Below are positions 10,601-20,377 of a stretch of 64,000 nucleotides of DNA, in pieces. Source of the DNA: Dawidia cretensis (GTDB lineage: Bacteria; Bacteroidota; Bacteroidia; Cytophagales; Cyclobacteriaceae); NCBI RefSeq assembly GCF_018598175.1, contig NZ_JAHESE010000001.1, positions 310,001-374,000 of the forward strand. Direction: 5' to 3'. Numbering within the stretch: position 1 is the stretch's first letter; every line of letters starts with the position of its first letter. The notes below the pieces were generated by a model. The model made no database searches. It saw only the letters and a list, made by a program, of their open reading frames with translations, and was not told where the DNA came from. A program made the position numbers and the translations under genes.

Positions 10601-12464
10601 AGTCGCTTATTTTAAACTCCTCTACGCCGCGCACGGTCATATAGCCTTTCTCAAAGTTCAAGGTAGCGTTGGCCGAGCTGTCAATGACAGAATGTATCTT
10701 CAGGTTATCATAGTCCATCTCGCCCTTCGAGGCTTTGTAAATCAGAATAGCCTTTTCTTTCACGCGTACAATGTCGGTCTTGGGATCGTACGACACCAGG
10801 CCCTTCTCCCGCAGGAACTCGATTGCAGCCTTGATGTCGCGCATTTCCTTACCAGAGAATTGGGCGAGGTCACCCGAGTAAAACTCGCGCGTTTTATTCT
10901 TTACGCAATAGTTCGCGACCAGGCCCAGCGGATGGAATGAAAAGCCTTCACCCTTTAACAGGCGAAAATCTTCCTGATCGTAGAAGTCCGCCGACTCGAT
11001 CACCATCGGTACCGTATTACGCCCGCCGTCGGTATAAATATCAAGACTGTCGGAGTACAGGTTCCAGCGAATCACGTCGGCGGCAAAATCCACTTTGAAG
11101 AAAGAAGACGAGTAGGGCGTGTGTTTCATGTTGCCCTTATCTTTCTGAATGATGATCCGCTGCAGGCTGTCACGACCAAACGCATAGCGCATCCGTACCG
11201 CCGGGTGTGTGATGGAGTCACGACGCTGCTGCAGTATTACCGATGCTTTTTTAGACGTGATCGTCGAGTCGCTAAACAAAAACTCCGACGAGCGCGCTAC
11301 AAATTTTTTATCGCCATTATGCGAGATCTCGATTATGGCAGGATCACCACCCACCGAGGCGCTGGAGATCTTACGACCCGTAAGCGAGAAGCCCCCCCGG
11401 TATTTCACATTCTCATCGCCGAGGCCGGTGATGTTGAGGTTGCTTTGGTAGGACTTAAAGCGCGGATAACTGGACGCCACCGAATCTTTGCGTGTAACGG
11501 ACTTAAACTCAAACGTGCCGGGAATCAACCCAGGCGTGTGACCGGTATAATTAAACCGCACCAGGTCGGACTTAAACTCGGGCTTGTTGACCGGGAAATT
11601 ATACGTGCCCAGGTTACAGTATACACTGTCGGGGCTCAGCAGCGCAGGGGTCCAGTCGACCGTACCCGACTCGCCCACAAACAGGCCGTTGCGCAGGGAG
11701 ACGACGCCCTTGGTATTCTTGACAAAGATAGAATCGTACTTCGTGACAAAATTGAGTGTCACCCGGTTGAACCGTAGCACGGGCCCATCTACCACCGGCG
11801 GGGGAGGAGGGTTCATCCAGAGCGGTGCTTCGGAGAAAATAGAGTCGGCGCCGCTGCCCGCATCGAAGTTTTCATTCGGGTCGGACTGCACGGGGTCGAT
11901 ATATACCTGGTCGGTGTTCGACGACGCGATGGAAGTCGTGTCGTTCATATCAAACGTCGGCGCAGACGTGATGTATTCAAACGTATAATCGTCGTCGCTG
12001 GCATACAAGCGGAATGGGCGCTCGTAATTCAGCGCGTGATATTGAAAGAACGTGCGACTGAGGCGAAAGAAATTCTGCGCCCGGGTAGACGACTCCTGGG
12101 CAATGACCTGGCCGGCTACCGTCAGGTACGCTGTAAGCTTGGCAGGATCGGCATGCTCAACGGTAACAGCGTTGGCAATCGCCCCGAAGTAATGGATCAT
12201 AGCCGGCTTGAGCGGATATTTCTTTTTACGCAGTTGGAAGGCCTGGCGATGCACCATGTCTTGCTGGTCGGGCGACAAATTGCCCCATGCGGAAGCAAAG
12301 CTCGCGCCGATCACGGACGCGTCTACGTTACGGGTGTTCTCAAACACCACCCGGATACTGTCTGGGAAACTCAGCGGAATAGCACTTTCTGATCTCTTCT
12401 GGGCCGACACCACGAGGGCGGGCAAAAAAGACAGGAGGAAAAAATATGATCGTACCTGCTTCAC
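7659..12464 (-). CDS. Very large exported beta-rich protein of unknown function
   Basis: About 1601 residues starting at GTG 12464, chosen because it opens a signal peptide (VKQVRSYFFLLSFLPALVVSAQ); an upstream in-frame ATG at 12542 would overlap the DUF2905 gene and hide that peptide. After an N-terminal helical part the sequence is dominated by short alternating beta-type segments. A module recurs: GLRGTGKIEYLAATVAS and GVAGTGKLETRGSELISR, each followed by an F-x-F/D-rich segment, which suggests a repeated beta-sandwich or solenoid as in AsmA/LptD-like envelope proteins. The C-terminus is an acidic/lysine tail (EEEKKEPKKEDDGF). I do not recognise a named family. Periplasmic or outer-membrane location is inferred from the signal peptide. 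Confidence 0.8.
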   Translation of the reverse strand: MKQVRSYFFLLSFLPALVVSAQKRSESAIPLSFPDSIRVVFENTRNVDASVIGASFASAWGNLSPDQQDMVHRQAFQLRKKKYPLKPAMIHYFGAIANAVTVEHADPAKLTAYLTVAGQVIAQESSTRAQNFFRLSRTFFQYHALNYERPFRLYASDDDYTFEYITSAPTFDMNDTTSIASSNTDQVYIDPVQSDPNENFDAGSGADSIFSEAPLWMNPPPPPVVDGPVLRFNRVTLNFVTKYDSIFVKNTKGVVSLRNGLFVGESGTVDWTPALLSPDSVYCNLGTYNFPVNKPEFKSDLVRFNYTGHTPGLIPGTFEFKSVTRKDSVASSYPRFKSYQSNLNITGLGDENVKYRGGFSLTGRKISSASVGGDPAIIEISHNGDKKFVARSSEFLFSDSTITSKKASVILQQRRDSITHPAVRMRYAFGRDSLQRIIIQKDKGNMKHTPYSSSFFKVDFAADVIRWNLYSDSLDIYTDGGRNTVPMVIESADFYDQEDFRLLKGEGFSFHPLGLVANYCVKNKTREFYSGDLAQFSGKEMRDIKAAIEFLREKGLVSYDPKTDIVRVKEKAILIYKASKGEMDYDNLKIHSVIDSSANATLNFEKGYMTVRGVEEFKISDSLNVRIQPDSAIITLLQNRDMKFDGTINAGNFEISGKGFTLNYEGFYIDLTRIDSINFFVMERNAKGVMVRRKLNNNMVGADSSTAKVSGLGDASQKSGTLYISKAGNKSGMKKIPNFPRLDASGGGAIYFDRPEVLGGVYDRSMFFAVPPFKLDSLNDADPASINFDGTFVSNGMFPAFKEKLHSQPDKSLGFEHYIPKGGYQLYNGDGKMHGAVSLNNRGLRGTGKIEYLAATVASHDFVFYPDSVVGRGERATISEKQFGNVRFPQASLPDYEMKWLPKQDQMRLKNQKSPFNFYDSTAQMRGTLTISKEGVAGTGKLETRGSELISRNMNFTADDFSARHARFTVKSEDVNKPLLYGVDVRMKFNLKENYADISPEVEGVAAIAFPFAQFKTSIPKMRWDLDEQKITMSKDPDVPIEKSYFYTTRKDLDSLHFNAERAEYNLKTQELKVSGIPYITVADARITPENNEVLILENAKIGTLKNTTIILDTLNGYHRLTEGVVDIISRKQFSGYATYQYVNFLRDTFAIKMTDFHLEDIAVEETSRRSKSRKNSVALQQTVGTGAVEDKEKLVLGAGMFYKGNMTMYATRPALQLTGFVKLDIKKIKDYNTWIEYAQTGDETEVHIDFDNAVTEDGKKINAGLHFSTDNDLYITFVNDKKSEEDEDFYTPSGALHYDTASHEFKIESLEKAAGTSLSGKVFAYNDDNMQVRFEGPVKLFPGMKDFNLVTTALGQGNMETNEIRMNTFMMMESNVPIGAFDLMGKQIQEVIKNEGADEGLGDQTELLYKIADIVGEKVVKDFEQRSLQGYVSLSTIAALAKPLVISNVNMKWSEKRKGFYSEGTIGISNIGRNDINGAFEGFIEIRKNEDGAPVAHIFFKASPDAWYYFGFEDNRLMVHSSNSDFNTIISKKSNAGKAKIGEVAFIPGSDDETLTFINRFRAQYYGIDVPYSLSEGSSVAKEKPAEEEKKEPKKEDDGF

Positions 12465-12529
12465 AAAAACTAAACCTTGAAATTCGGAAATAATAGTTGA
12501 ATAATAAACTAACGCTGGACCAACCGGGG

Positions 12530-12742
12530 TTAGTTTTTCCACCGGTTAACAAAATACAGGATCAGCGAAAGCAGCACGCTTAACAACAAGGACGTTACAA
12601 CGGGAAAATGAAAGCTGTAGTTTTCGCGTTCGATCCGGATATCGCCCGGCAGGCGTCCAGGCCACAAGTGTTTGGGGCCATACAACACAACCAGGCCGGC
12701 AATAATACAAACTAAACCTACAACGATCAGGATTTTGCCCAT
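12530..12742 (-). CDS. DUF2905 family small membrane protein
   Basis: A 70-residue protein with two transmembrane helices (about residues 3-21 and 46-66) around the family signature GRLPGDIRIERENYSFHFP. This is the standard length and motif of DUF2905, whose function is unknown. It lies 65 bases upstream of the large exported protein on the same strand and may be co-transcribed with it; it is divergent from the methylase gene at 12788. Confidence 0.9.
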   Translation of the reverse strand: MGKILIVVGLVCIIAGLVVLYGPKHLWPGRLPGDIRIERENYSFHFPVVTSLLLSVLLSLILYFVNRWKN

Positions 12743-12787
12743 AGTGTTGTTTTCTTACGAACTTAGCGCCCCCGTCAGCTAAAACAC

Positions 12788-13495
12788 ATGAAAAAAGGCG
12801 TCCTGTACCTGGTTCCCAGCAGCATAGCAGAAGAAACTCAGCAAACCGTCATCCCGGAGCACGTGCGCCAGGCCCTGCCCGGCATACGTCATTTTCTGGC
12901 CGAGGACGTCCGCACAGCCCGCCGCTTTCTCAGCAGCCTGAAGCTTTACGCGTCCATCGAGCCGCTGCAGTTCGAAGTTCTCAACAAAGATACAAAACCG
13001 GCCGAACTCAAAGCCCTTTTTCAGCCCTTGCTGGAAGGGCACAACCTGGGCGTGATCTCCGAGTCGGGTTGCCCCGGTGTAGCCGACCCGGGTGCGCTGG
13101 CCGTGAAGTACGCGCATGAGCAGGGTATTCAGGTAGCACCGCTGGTAGGCCCATCATCGCTTTTGCTGGCGTTAATGGGCTCGGGCCTGAATGGCCAGCG
13201 CTTTACCTTCCATGGCTATCTGCCGATTGATAGCAAAGAAGCGGCCACGGCGATCAGGGCGCTGGAGAAAGAGTCGCAGAGCCGCCGGCAAACACAGCTC
13301 TTTATTGAGACGCCTTATCGTAACAACGCCATGCTGCAAAACCTGCTGCGGAACCTGCAGGACGATACACTACTGTGTATTGCCATAGACCTTACAGGCA
13401 AAGAAGAGAGCATTAAAACGTTGCCGGTAAGTAAATGGAAAAACCTGCGGCCTGAATTGCCTAAAGTACCAGCGGTATTTTTATTTTTGGCGTAA
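12788..13495 (+). CDS. SAM-dependent tetrapyrrole-methylase-fold protein, RsmI-like
   Basis: A 235-residue member of the tetrapyrrole methylase fold. The core motif LGVISESGCPGVADPGA (about residues 80-96) and VGPSSLLLALMGSGLNGQ (about 119-136) match the 16S rRNA C1402 2'-O-methyltransferase family (RsmI), with the ETPYRNNAML motif near residue 175 as further support. It is shorter than E. coli RsmI and lacks its C-terminal extension, and it belongs to the Bacteroidota subgroup annotated only as SAM-dependent methyltransferase. rRNA as the target is inferred by family. It precedes metK, which makes its co-substrate, but there is a separate promoter between them. Confidence 0.82.
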   Translation: MKKGVLYLVPSSIAEETQQTVIPEHVRQALPGIRHFLAEDVRTARRFLSSLKLYASIEPLQFEVLNKDTKPAELKALFQPLLEGHNLGVISESGCPGVADPGALAVKYAHEQGIQVAPLVGPSSLLLALMGSGLNGQRFTFHGYLPIDSKEAATAIRALEKESQSRRQTQLFIETPYRNNAMLQNLLRNLQDDTLLCIAIDLTGKEESIKTLPVSKWKNLRPELPKVPAVFLFLA

Positions 13496-13500
13496 CGCCG

Positions 13501-13537
13501 TTTGATTTGATTTCTTTTACAGTTTCAACCAAATTTG
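13501..13537 (+). promoter_or_regulatory. Promoter for metK (TTTG-N20-CAAATTTG)
   Basis: The -33 TTTG (13506-13509, with a second TTTG at 13501-13504) lies 20 bases from CAAATTTG (13530-13537), a one-mismatch -7 element. This is the best-spaced Bacteroidota-type promoter in the window. The leader would be about 25-30 bases, too short for a SAM riboswitch. Confidence 0.6.
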
Positions 13538-13569
13538 CCGCTAAAATTTAAAACCCAGTGTAAATCCTT

Positions 13570-14826
13570 ATGCCGTATTTATTTACCTCCGAGTCGGTGT
13601 CCGAAGGCCATCCCGACAAAGTAGCAGATCAGATCTCTGATGCCCTAATCGATTATTTCCTTGCCTACGATCCTGCTTCCAAAGTCGCCTGCGAAACCCT
13701 CGTTACCACTGGCCAGGTTGTACTGGCAGGAGAGGTAAAATCAGAAGCTTACCTGGATGTTCAAGACATTGCCCGCGAAGTTATCCGCAAGATCGGGTAC
13801 ACCAAGAGCGAGTACATGTTCGAAGCCAACTCGTGCGGTATCCTTTCGGCTATTCACGAGCAGTCGCCCGACATTAACCAGGGCGTTGTACGCAAGAAGA
13901 AAGAAGACCAGGGTGCTGGTGACCAGGGTATGATGTTCGGCTACGCCACAAACGAAACCGACAACTACATGCCCCTGCCGTTGGAGCTTGCCCACTTGCT
14001 GCTCCGCGAGCTGGCGATCCTCCGTCGTGAAGGCAAGGCGATAAAGTACCTGCGCCCCGACGCCAAGTCGCAAGTAACCATTGAATACAGCGACGACAAC
14101 AAGCCGCAACGCATCGACACCATCGTAATTTCTACGCAGCACGACGACTTCGCGAAAGACGCTGTCATGTTGAAGCAAATCAAAGACGATGTGATCAACA
14201 TTGTTATTCCCCGCGTGAAGAAGAAGCTGCCGAAGCACGTACAGAAGCTTTTCAACAGCGAAATTCAGTATCACGTCAACCCTACAGGCAAATTCGTAAT
14301 CGGAGGTCCCCACGGCGACACCGGTCTGACAGGCCGTAAGATCATCGTTGACACCTACGGTGGCAAAGGAGCCCACGGTGGTGGTGCCTTCTCCGGCAAA
14401 GACCCCTCAAAGGTTGACCGCTCAGCGGCCTACGCTACCCGTCACATCGCCAAAAACCTGGTAGCAGCCGGTCTGTGCGACGAAGTACTGGTGCAGGTAG
14501 CATACGCCATCGGTGTAGCCCAGCCAGTAGGGCTGTACGTAAATACCTATGGCACTTCCAAAGTGAAGCTCAACGATGGCGAGATCGCGCAGAAGGTTGC
14601 GAAGATCTTCGACATGCGTCCGTACTTCATCGAGCAGCGCTTCGCCCTCCGCACCCCGATCTACGCCGAAACCGCTGCCTACGGACACATGGGCCGCGAG
14701 CCCCAAGTGGTGGAGAAAGTCTTTAACAAAGGTAAAGCCTCTGAGAAAACAGTGAAAGTAGAGCTATTCCCCTGGGAAAAACTCGACCACGTAGACGCCG
14801 TGAAAAAAGCCTTCAAAATCGCCTGA
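13570..14826 (+). CDS. metK: S-adenosylmethionine synthetase
   Basis: Makes SAM from methionine and ATP in the cytoplasm. Highly conserved throughout: [21 protein letters not shown] at the N-terminus (ATP/Mg site), [12 protein letters not shown] near residue 117, [15 protein letters not shown] near residue 255 and [19 protein letters not shown] near residue 273. 418 residues is in the usual range for Bacteroidota. A strong two-way terminator follows. No riboswitch is seen in the short leader. Confidence 0.98.
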   Translation: MPYLFTSESVSEGHPDKVADQISDALIDYFLAYDPASKVACETLVTTGQVVLAGEVKSEAYLDVQDIAREVIRKIGYTKSEYMFEANSCGILSAIHEQSPDINQGVVRKKKEDQGAGDQGMMFGYATNETDNYMPLPLELAHLLLRELAILRREGKAIKYLRPDAKSQVTIEYSDDNKPQRIDTIVISTQHDDFAKDAVMLKQIKDDVINIVIPRVKKKLPKHVQKLFNSEIQYHVNPTGKFVIGGPHGDTGLTGRKIIVDTYGGKGAHGGGAFSGKDPSKVDRSAAYATRHIAKNLVAAGLCDEVLVQVAYAIGVAQPVGLYVNTYGTSKVKLNDGEIAQKVAKIFDMRPYFIEQRFALRTPIYAETAAYGHMGREPQVVEKVFNKGKASEKTVKVELFPWEKLDHVDAVKKAFKIA

Positions 14827-14850
14827 TTCACACGTTTCACAATAACAAAA

Positions 14851-14881
14851 AGCCGTTCCCGACTCCCGGGACGGCTTTTTT
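14851..14881. terminator. Bidirectional terminator between metK and the SpoU methylase
   Basis: Stem AGCCGTTCCCG / CGGGACGGCT with one bulged base, followed by a T run on the plus strand and preceded by an A run that serves the convergent minus-strand gene. Confidence 0.85.
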
Positions 14882-14894
14882 GTTGCTGCTTATT

Positions 14895-15422
14895 CTACCG
14901 CAACTGCTTAAAAAACTCCCACGCCACAATCCCCAGACAAACCGAAACATTCAAAGAATGTTTCGTTCCCGCCTGCGGAATCTCCAATGCCACATCCGTC
15001 AACGGCAGCACCTCCTCACTCACCCCATTCACTTCATTTCCAAACACCAGGCAGTACCGTGCATCAGCAGAAGGCTTAAACGTCTCCAGCGAAACACTAT
15101 CCGTCGTCTGCTCCACCGCCACGATCGCATATCCCTCCTCCTTCAACTTTCTCACAGCATCCACCGTCTCCGCCACATACTCCCATTGCACAGACTCCGT
15201 CGCCCCAAGCGCGGCCTTTTGAATCTCCCGGTGCGGCGGCGTACCGGTAATGCCGGTGAGATAAATCTTACCAATGCGGAAAGCATCCGCTGTGCGAAAG
15301 GCCGCGCCTACGTTGTGCAGGCTGCGGATGTTATCAAGCACAAGACATATCGGCAGCTTCGGTGCTTCCTGAAACTCCGCAACAGACATTCTTCCAAGTT
15401 CTTCCAGTATTAGCTTCTTCAT
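14895..15422 (-). CDS. TrmH/SpoU-family RNA methyltransferase
   Basis: A 175-residue SPOUT (trefoil-knot) 2'-O-methyltransferase. Motifs: [19 protein letters not shown] (motif 1), [19 protein letters not shown] (motif 2) and [19 protein letters not shown] (motif 3). ATG 15422 gives [12 protein letters not shown]; a start 33 bases upstream is possible but adds unconserved residues. It lacks the extra N-terminal domain of RlmB, so it resembles the short TrmH/TrmL-like group; the tRNA or rRNA target cannot be decided. Divergent from mutS (57 bases between starts). Confidence 0.88.
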   Translation of the reverse strand: MKKLILEELGRMSVAEFQEAPKLPICLVLDNIRSLHNVGAAFRTADAFRIGKIYLTGITGTPPHREIQKAALGATESVQWEYVAETVDAVRKLKEEGYAIVAVEQTTDSVSLETFKPSADARYCLVFGNEVNGVSEEVLPLTDVALEIPQAGTKHSLNVSVCLGIVAWEFFKQLR

Positions 15423-15479
15423 GCAGATCAGACGAGTGAATCCTTCCGCAAACAAAAGAAAAAGTATTTAATTTGCCCC

Positions 15480-18086
15480 ATGGCCGAAACCAAGACCTCT
15501 GCTGAAACACCGTTGATGAAGCAATACAATGCCCTGAAGGCAAAGTACCCCGGTGCAGTCCTCCTCTTCCGTGTGGGTGATTTTTACGAAACCTTCGGAC
15601 ATGATGCCATGACGGCCAGCAAGGTACTCGACATTGTACTTACCAAACGCGGCAACGGCTCGGCCTCCGAAACCGCCCTGGCAGGCTTTCCCCACCACGC
15701 CCTTGACACCTACTTGCCCAAGCTGGTACGTGCCGGCTACCGGGTGGCCATCTGCGACCAGCTGGAAGACCCCCGCTTTGTAAAGGGCATTGTGAAGCGC
15801 GGCGTGACCGAGCTGGTAACACCCGGCCTGTCATTTAACGACAACGTACTCAACCGCAAGCAAAACAACTTCCTGGCATCCGTCTTTTGTACAAAAGACG
15901 CTTTTGGCGTGGCCTTCCTCGACCTGTCTACCGGAGAGTTCTATGCCGCACAAGGCAACGAAACGTATGTTCTCAAGCTCATTCAAGGCTTTGCGCCGTC
16001 GGAAGTAATTTATTGCAAACAGTTCCGCGCCAGGTTCGATAGCCTCTTCAGCAACGACTACAGCACATATGCGCTGGAAGATTGGATCTATGGCTACGAC
16101 TATGGATATGAAAAGCTGACGAAGCATTTTAAGACCACCACGCTGAAGGGCTTTGGCGTAGAAGACTATACAGAAGCCATCGTTGCAGCCGGCGCCATAC
16201 TGCATTACCTCGAAGACACCGAGCACAAAGATACATCACACATTGCGTCGATCGCCCGCATTGACGAAGATCGGTATGTGTGGCTTGATCGATTTACCGT
16301 ACGCAACCTGGAGATCGTTACGTCTCAGCAAGACGGCGGTGTGCCGCTGATCGACATCGTAGACCGCACGGTAACCCCCATGGGCTCGCGTCAGCTGCGC
16401 AAGTGGATGATCCTGCCGTTGAAAGAGAAAGATGCCATTGAAGAGCGCCTGGCGATAGTGGACACGTTTTATGCCGACAACAACCTGACCGAAGCACTCG
16501 TGGAGCCGCTCAAGCAGATTGCAGACCTGGAGCGACTCATCTCGAAGGTAGCCGTAAACCGCATCAACCCACGCGAGATGCTGCAGCTGAAGCGCTCGCT
16601 AAAAGCAATCGAGCCCATCCTCCATGAGCTTAGCCAGCAGAGCACGCCCGGCCTGCAACGCCTGGCCAGCCAGCTGCACCTGTGCGAATCATTGGTAGCG
16701 AAGATCGAGCAGGAGTTACGCGAAGATGTTTCCATCGCCATCAACCAGGGCAACCTCATCAAAGAAGGTATCGACGCTGAGCTGGATGAGCTGCAAAAGA
16801 TCTCTTATTCAGGCAAAGACTACCTGCTGCAGATCCAGAAGCGCGAGGTAGAGCGCACCGGCATAGGCTCCCTCAAGATTTCCTACAACAAGGTCTTTGG
16901 TTATTACCTCGAAGTAAGCAACGCCAACAAAGACAAGGTGCCGTCGGATTGGATCCGGAAACAAACGCTGGTGAATGCCGAGCGGTATATCACCGAAGAG
17001 CTGAAAGTATACGAAGAAAAGATCCTGAACGCAGAAGATAAGCTAATCGTGATCGAGCAGCGCATCTTTAACGGCCTCATTGCCGCGGCAGCTGCGTTTA
17101 TTCCACAGATCCAGCTCAACGCACGGGTATTGGCACAACTCGACTGCCTGCTATCCTTTGCTGTTGTGGCGCGCGCCAATCGTTATACCCGCCCGCAGAT
17201 CAACGACTCCTATATTCTCGACATCAAAGCGGGGCGTCACCCGGTCATCGAAAAGCAACTGCCGGTAGGCGAGCCCTATATTCCAAACGATATATACCTC
17301 GACAGCGAAAAGCAACAGGTGCTGATCATCACGGGGCCGAACATGGCCGGTAAATCCGCTTTGTTGCGCCAGACGGCGCTCATCGTGCTGCTGGCACAGA
17401 TAGGTAGCTTTGTGCCCGCAGAGGCCGCGTCCATCGGTATTGTCGACAAAGTTTTTACACGCGTGGGTGCGTCCGACAACCTGTCGAAAGGAGAGTCGAC
17501 GTTTATGGTGGAAATGATCGAGACCGCCAGCATTCTGAACAACCTCAGCAACCGCAGCCTGATCCTGATGGACGAGATCGGCCGTGGCACCAGCACCTAC
17601 GACGGTGTATCGATTGCCTGGGCCATCGTAGAATATTTACATAACCACAAAGACTTTAAGCCTAAGACGCTTTTCGCCACACACTACCACGAGCTGAACC
17701 AGCTCGAAGAAGACCTGACGCGCGTGCGTAACTTTAACGTATCGGTAAAAGAAGTGGGCGACAAGATCATCTTTATGCGCAAGCTGAAAGAAGGTGGAAG
17801 CGAGCACAGCTTTGGTATCCACGTAGCGCAGCTGGCGGGTATGCCGAACCGTATCGTGCTGCGCGCGAATGAGATCTTGCACTTCCTCGAAAAGGACAAG
17901 CACAAGAACGAAGACAAAAAGCGAATGGAAAATATACCGGTGGCCACACCGCAAATGAGCCTGTTCGCGGCCGATCCGCGCTTCGCCGAGATCGAAGAAA
18001 AGCTTGCTAAGATCGATATCAATACCATCAGCCCTGTAGAGGCACTACTCAAGCTGAACGATCTGATTACCGTACTAAAAAAATAA
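15480..18086 (+). CDS. mutS: DNA mismatch repair protein MutS
   Basis: Recognises mismatches and starts repair. The mismatch-contact motif F35-Y-E37 (in [10 protein letters not shown]) is intact. The ATPase has Walker A GPNMAGKS (619-626), Walker [16 protein letters not shown] with Asp698, and FATHYHEL afterwards. 868 residues is full MutS1 length. The ATG at 15480 follows a TTAATTTG box (15468-15475) by 4 bases. The gene ends 6 bases from the convergent helicase gene; a hairpin spans the gap. No mutL is nearby. Confidence 0.97.
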   Translation: MAETKTSAETPLMKQYNALKAKYPGAVLLFRVGDFYETFGHDAMTASKVLDIVLTKRGNGSASETALAGFPHHALDTYLPKLVRAGYRVAICDQLEDPRFVKGIVKRGVTELVTPGLSFNDNVLNRKQNNFLASVFCTKDAFGVAFLDLSTGEFYAAQGNETYVLKLIQGFAPSEVIYCKQFRARFDSLFSNDYSTYALEDWIYGYDYGYEKLTKHFKTTTLKGFGVEDYTEAIVAAGAILHYLEDTEHKDTSHIASIARIDEDRYVWLDRFTVRNLEIVTSQQDGGVPLIDIVDRTVTPMGSRQLRKWMILPLKEKDAIEERLAIVDTFYADNNLTEALVEPLKQIADLERLISKVAVNRINPREMLQLKRSLKAIEPILHELSQQSTPGLQRLASQLHLCESLVAKIEQELREDVSIAINQGNLIKEGIDAELDELQKISYSGKDYLLQIQKREVERTGIGSLKISYNKVFGYYLEVSNANKDKVPSDWIRKQTLVNAERYITEELKVYEEKILNAEDKLIVIEQRIFNGLIAAAAAFIPQIQLNARVLAQLDCLLSFAVVARANRYTRPQINDSYILDIKAGRHPVIEKQLPVGEPYIPNDIYLDSEKQQVLIITGPNMAGKSALLRQTALIVLLAQIGSFVPAEAASIGIVDKVFTRVGASDNLSKGESTFMVEMIETASILNNLSNRSLILMDEIGRGTSTYDGVSIAWAIVEYLHNHKDFKPKTLFATHYHELNQLEEDLTRVRNFNVSVKEVGDKIIFMRKLKEGGSEHSFGIHVAQLAGMPNRIVLRANEILHFLEKDKHKNEDKKRMENIPVATPQMSLFAADPRFAEIEEKLAKIDINTISPVEALLKLNDLITVLKK

Positions 18087-18105
18087 AGGGGCTTATACCG
18101 CCCCT
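18079..18105 (-). terminator. Terminator overlapping the helicase and mutS 3' ends
   Basis: On the minus strand AGGGGC-loop-GCCCCT (arms 18100-18105 and 18087-18092) is followed by TTATTTTTTT. The stem includes the last bases of the helicase gene and the T run lies inside the mutS end. Confidence 0.65.
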
Positions 18106-19502
18106 GTGTTTCCTGTATTCCCTCCGGCATTGCCGGTATTTCCTTTGTTATCTCCGCCGCCATTTCCACCTCGGCGTCGATTCGGACGACGACGACCGCC
18201 GCTATCGCTACCGTTGGCTTTCGAGCTGGCACCACTGGCATTGCCTTCGCCGCGGGGCTTGCCATGACCGCCGTGTCCACCCCGGCCACCACCACTACCG
18301 CCCGAGCGACCACCGCCACCTCCGCGGCCGTGACCCGAGATGGCCCTCTTTTTCTGGGGCTCGTATTCCGGGCCTTCGCCCGCTTCAGGCGGCAACGGCA
18401 ATTTCGGAATAACGGTGTCGATAAGCGTTTCGATGCTATAGAATTTGCGCTGATCGCGTTCGTTGATCAGCGTCACCGCGGTGCCGGTGGTCTCGGCACG
18501 GGCCGTACGACCTATGCGGTGAACATAATCTTCCGGATCGGGCGGCACATCCCAGTTTATCACCAGGCTGATTCCTTCTACGTCAATACCCCGTGACAAC
18601 ACGTCGGTACCGATGAGTATGTTTACTTGTTTATTCTTAAACGCACGGAGAATTTCTTCACGCTCTTGTTGCTCAAGGTCGGAGTGAAACGCACGGACCT
18701 GCAAGCCACTGCGCTGAAATACCGTGTCGAGTTTTTTAACAGTCTCTTTTGTCGAGGCAAAGAGGATAGCGCTTTTCCACGCTACCGTCTTGAGCACGTG
18801 CTTCAACACAGCACTTTTCTGAGCATCGTGTACCACATATGCCTGCTGCAAAATGCCGGCGGCAGGTTTAGCAATAGCGATGCTGATCTCTTTGGGATCT
18901 TGTAAGATTTTGGTCGCCAGCGTGCGGATCTTGGGCGGCATCGTGGCGGAGAACAGCAGTGTCTGCCGCTTCTTGGGCAGGTAATTGATGATCTTCACGA
19001 TATCGTCGTAGAAGCCCATGTCGAGCATGCGGTCCGCCTCGTCAAGCACAAGGTGCTCGAGGTGATCGAACTTAATGGTGCCGGCAGCCAGCAGGGCAAT
19101 GAGCCGGCCGGGTGTGGCAATGATGATGTCGGCGCCTTGCTCGAGCGCTTTCCGTTGCTGGTCCCACGTAGCGCCGTCACCACCACCGTAAACGGGAATG
19201 GAGCTTACGCCCAGGAAATAAGCAAAGCCTTCGATCTGTTGGTCGATCTGTTGTGCCAGCTCGCGCGTGGGCGCAATGACGAGCGTATTCAGATGCCGGT
19301 GATCTGCGTGCAGTATTTTGTTCAGGATGGGCAGAATGTAGGCAGCGGTCTTTCCAGTGCCGGTTTGTGCACAGGCTATCACGTCGTGATTCTCCAGGAT
19401 CATCGGAATGGCCTGTCCCTGAATCGGTGTGGGTTTGGTATAACCCATCGACGACAAGCCGTCCAGCAGCTTCTCATCGAATTTAAAGTCCTCGAAAGTC
19501 AA
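18093..19502 (-). CDS. DEAD-box RNA helicase, RhlE-like
   Basis: ATP-dependent RNA helicase. Visible motifs: Q motif (PTPIQGQAIP, Gln28), AQTGTGKT (45-52), PTRELA (79-84), TPGR (130-133), DEAD (154-157), SAT (185-187), and the second-domain HRIGRTAR near residue 335. The last ~80 residues are a Gly/Arg/Asn-rich unstructured tail (HGRGGGGGRSGGSGGG and repeats), typical of RhlE/CsdA-like proteins and likely to bind RNA. The start is TTG at 19502; no ATG is available nearby and MTFEDF is the usual family start. Convergent with mutS. Confidence 0.93.
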   Translation of the reverse strand: MTFEDFKFDEKLLDGLSSMGYTKPTPIQGQAIPMILENHDVIACAQTGTGKTAAYILPILNKILHADHRHLNTLVIAPTRELAQQIDQQIEGFAYFLGVSSIPVYGGGDGATWDQQRKALEQGADIIIATPGRLIALLAAGTIKFDHLEHLVLDEADRMLDMGFYDDIVKIINYLPKKRQTLLFSATMPPKIRTLATKILQDPKEISIAIAKPAAGILQQAYVVHDAQKSAVLKHVLKTVAWKSAILFASTKETVKKLDTVFQRSGLQVRAFHSDLEQQEREEILRAFKNKQVNILIGTDVLSRGIDVEGISLVINWDVPPDPEDYVHRIGRTARAETTGTAVTLINERDQRKFYSIETLIDTVIPKLPLPPEAGEGPEYEPQKKRAISGHGRGGGGGRSGGSGGGRGGHGGHGKPRGEGNASGASSKANGSDSGGRRRPNRRRGGNGGGDNKGNTGNAGGNTGNTGAV

Positions 19503-19661
19503 GAAAAAAAGTTTTTACAGTTCAGTATCAATCTTTACAAAACAAACAATGGCAGGCGCGGGGCTGAATGTTTATGCGATTTACTCCAATTTTTCCAGCC
19601 AGCCAAGAACTTGCCATCTCTGGCACAATTTTTCGTACTTTTAAACGCATAAACCAGCTTT

Positions 19662-20216
19662 ATGCAGACGCTTTGTCGATTAACCACCGTGCTGGCCCTG
19701 GCCTTGCTCACAGCCTGCGCCTCGAGCCCGTTCGGCACGAAAGTAAAAGAGCCTTTTCAAGGCAATGCTTACCAATCCAACAATCGCTTCTGGCGGGCCT
19801 CCGGCAAGGGCGTCAGCTCGCAGGATAACATTGCCCACGGCAAGGCCGACATCGACGCCAAAGCCGAGCTGGCAGGCCAGATAAACACCACCATGAAGCA
19901 GGTAGCCGACCAATACCTCGGCCAGACCGAAAATGCCAATGCCGCCGACGTAGCAGATAAATTTCAAAGCCTGGTGCGGCAGGTCATGAACACCAACATG
20001 GCCGACCTGCGCAAGATGGACGAGAAGAAATACTTCAACAGCAAGTCTAACGAATATACCGTCTTTATCGCTTACGAGATCAAGAAGAACGCCATGCTGC
20101 GTTTTATGAAAAAGCAGGCGAAAGTAGACAAGACCATCGACGAGCGGCAGCGCGAGACCATCGAGAAGATCGTCGACGAGGAGCTCGAAAAGGCAGACGC
20201 CGCCGATCAGGAGTAA
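19662..20216 (+). CDS. LPP20-like lipoprotein
   Basis: A 184-residue exported lipoprotein: signal peptide with lipobox LTAC, lipidated Cys at 19. The middle part (FWRASGKGVSSQDNIAHGKADIDAKAELAGQI) matches the LPP20/LPP-repeat style of small outer-membrane lipoproteins, in which a conserved residue change follows an Ala-rich helix. The C-terminal half is a charged helix (KKQAKVDKTIDERQRETIEK). The role is unknown. It has its own terminator downstream and no clear operon partner. Confidence 0.75.
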   Translation: MQTLCRLTTVLALALLTACASSPFGTKVKEPFQGNAYQSNNRFWRASGKGVSSQDNIAHGKADIDAKAELAGQINTTMKQVADQYLGQTENANAADVADKFQSLVRQVMNTNMADLRKMDEKKYFNSKSNEYTVFIAYEIKKNAMLRFMKKQAKVDKTIDERQRETIEKIVDEELEKADAADQE

Positions 20217-20248
20217 GGTCTGACGATTTTTATTTACAGGTTAAAGAC

Positions 20249-20285
20249 ACCCGGCCGGGCTTTGCGCCCGCCGGGTTCTTTTTTT
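20249..20285 (+). terminator. Terminator after the LPP20-like gene
   Basis: GC-rich stem ACCCGGCCGGGC / GCCCGCCGGGT (one bulge) around a TTTGC loop, followed by TTCTTTTTTT. Confidence 0.85.
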
Positions 20286-20345
20286 ACGGAAAGCACGGCG
20301 CCCCCAATTCCCGCGAGCGGGCTGGTATGTTTGTCGTAATTAGGA

Positions 20346-20353
20346 TACCTTTG
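20346..20353 (+). promoter_or_regulatory. -7 promoter element TACCTTTG for yajC
   Basis: A perfect TAnnTTTG match 24 bases before the yajC ATG. A TTTG at 20330-20333 is only 12 bases upstream, so the -33 element is uncertain. Confidence 0.45.
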
Positions 20354-20377
20354 AGCCCTTAAAACTTATAAATTCTT

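Noticed and set aside
13538-13569. SAM riboswitch in front of metK
   Set aside because: Predicted leader is only about 30 bases after the promoter element; too short and no matching stems.
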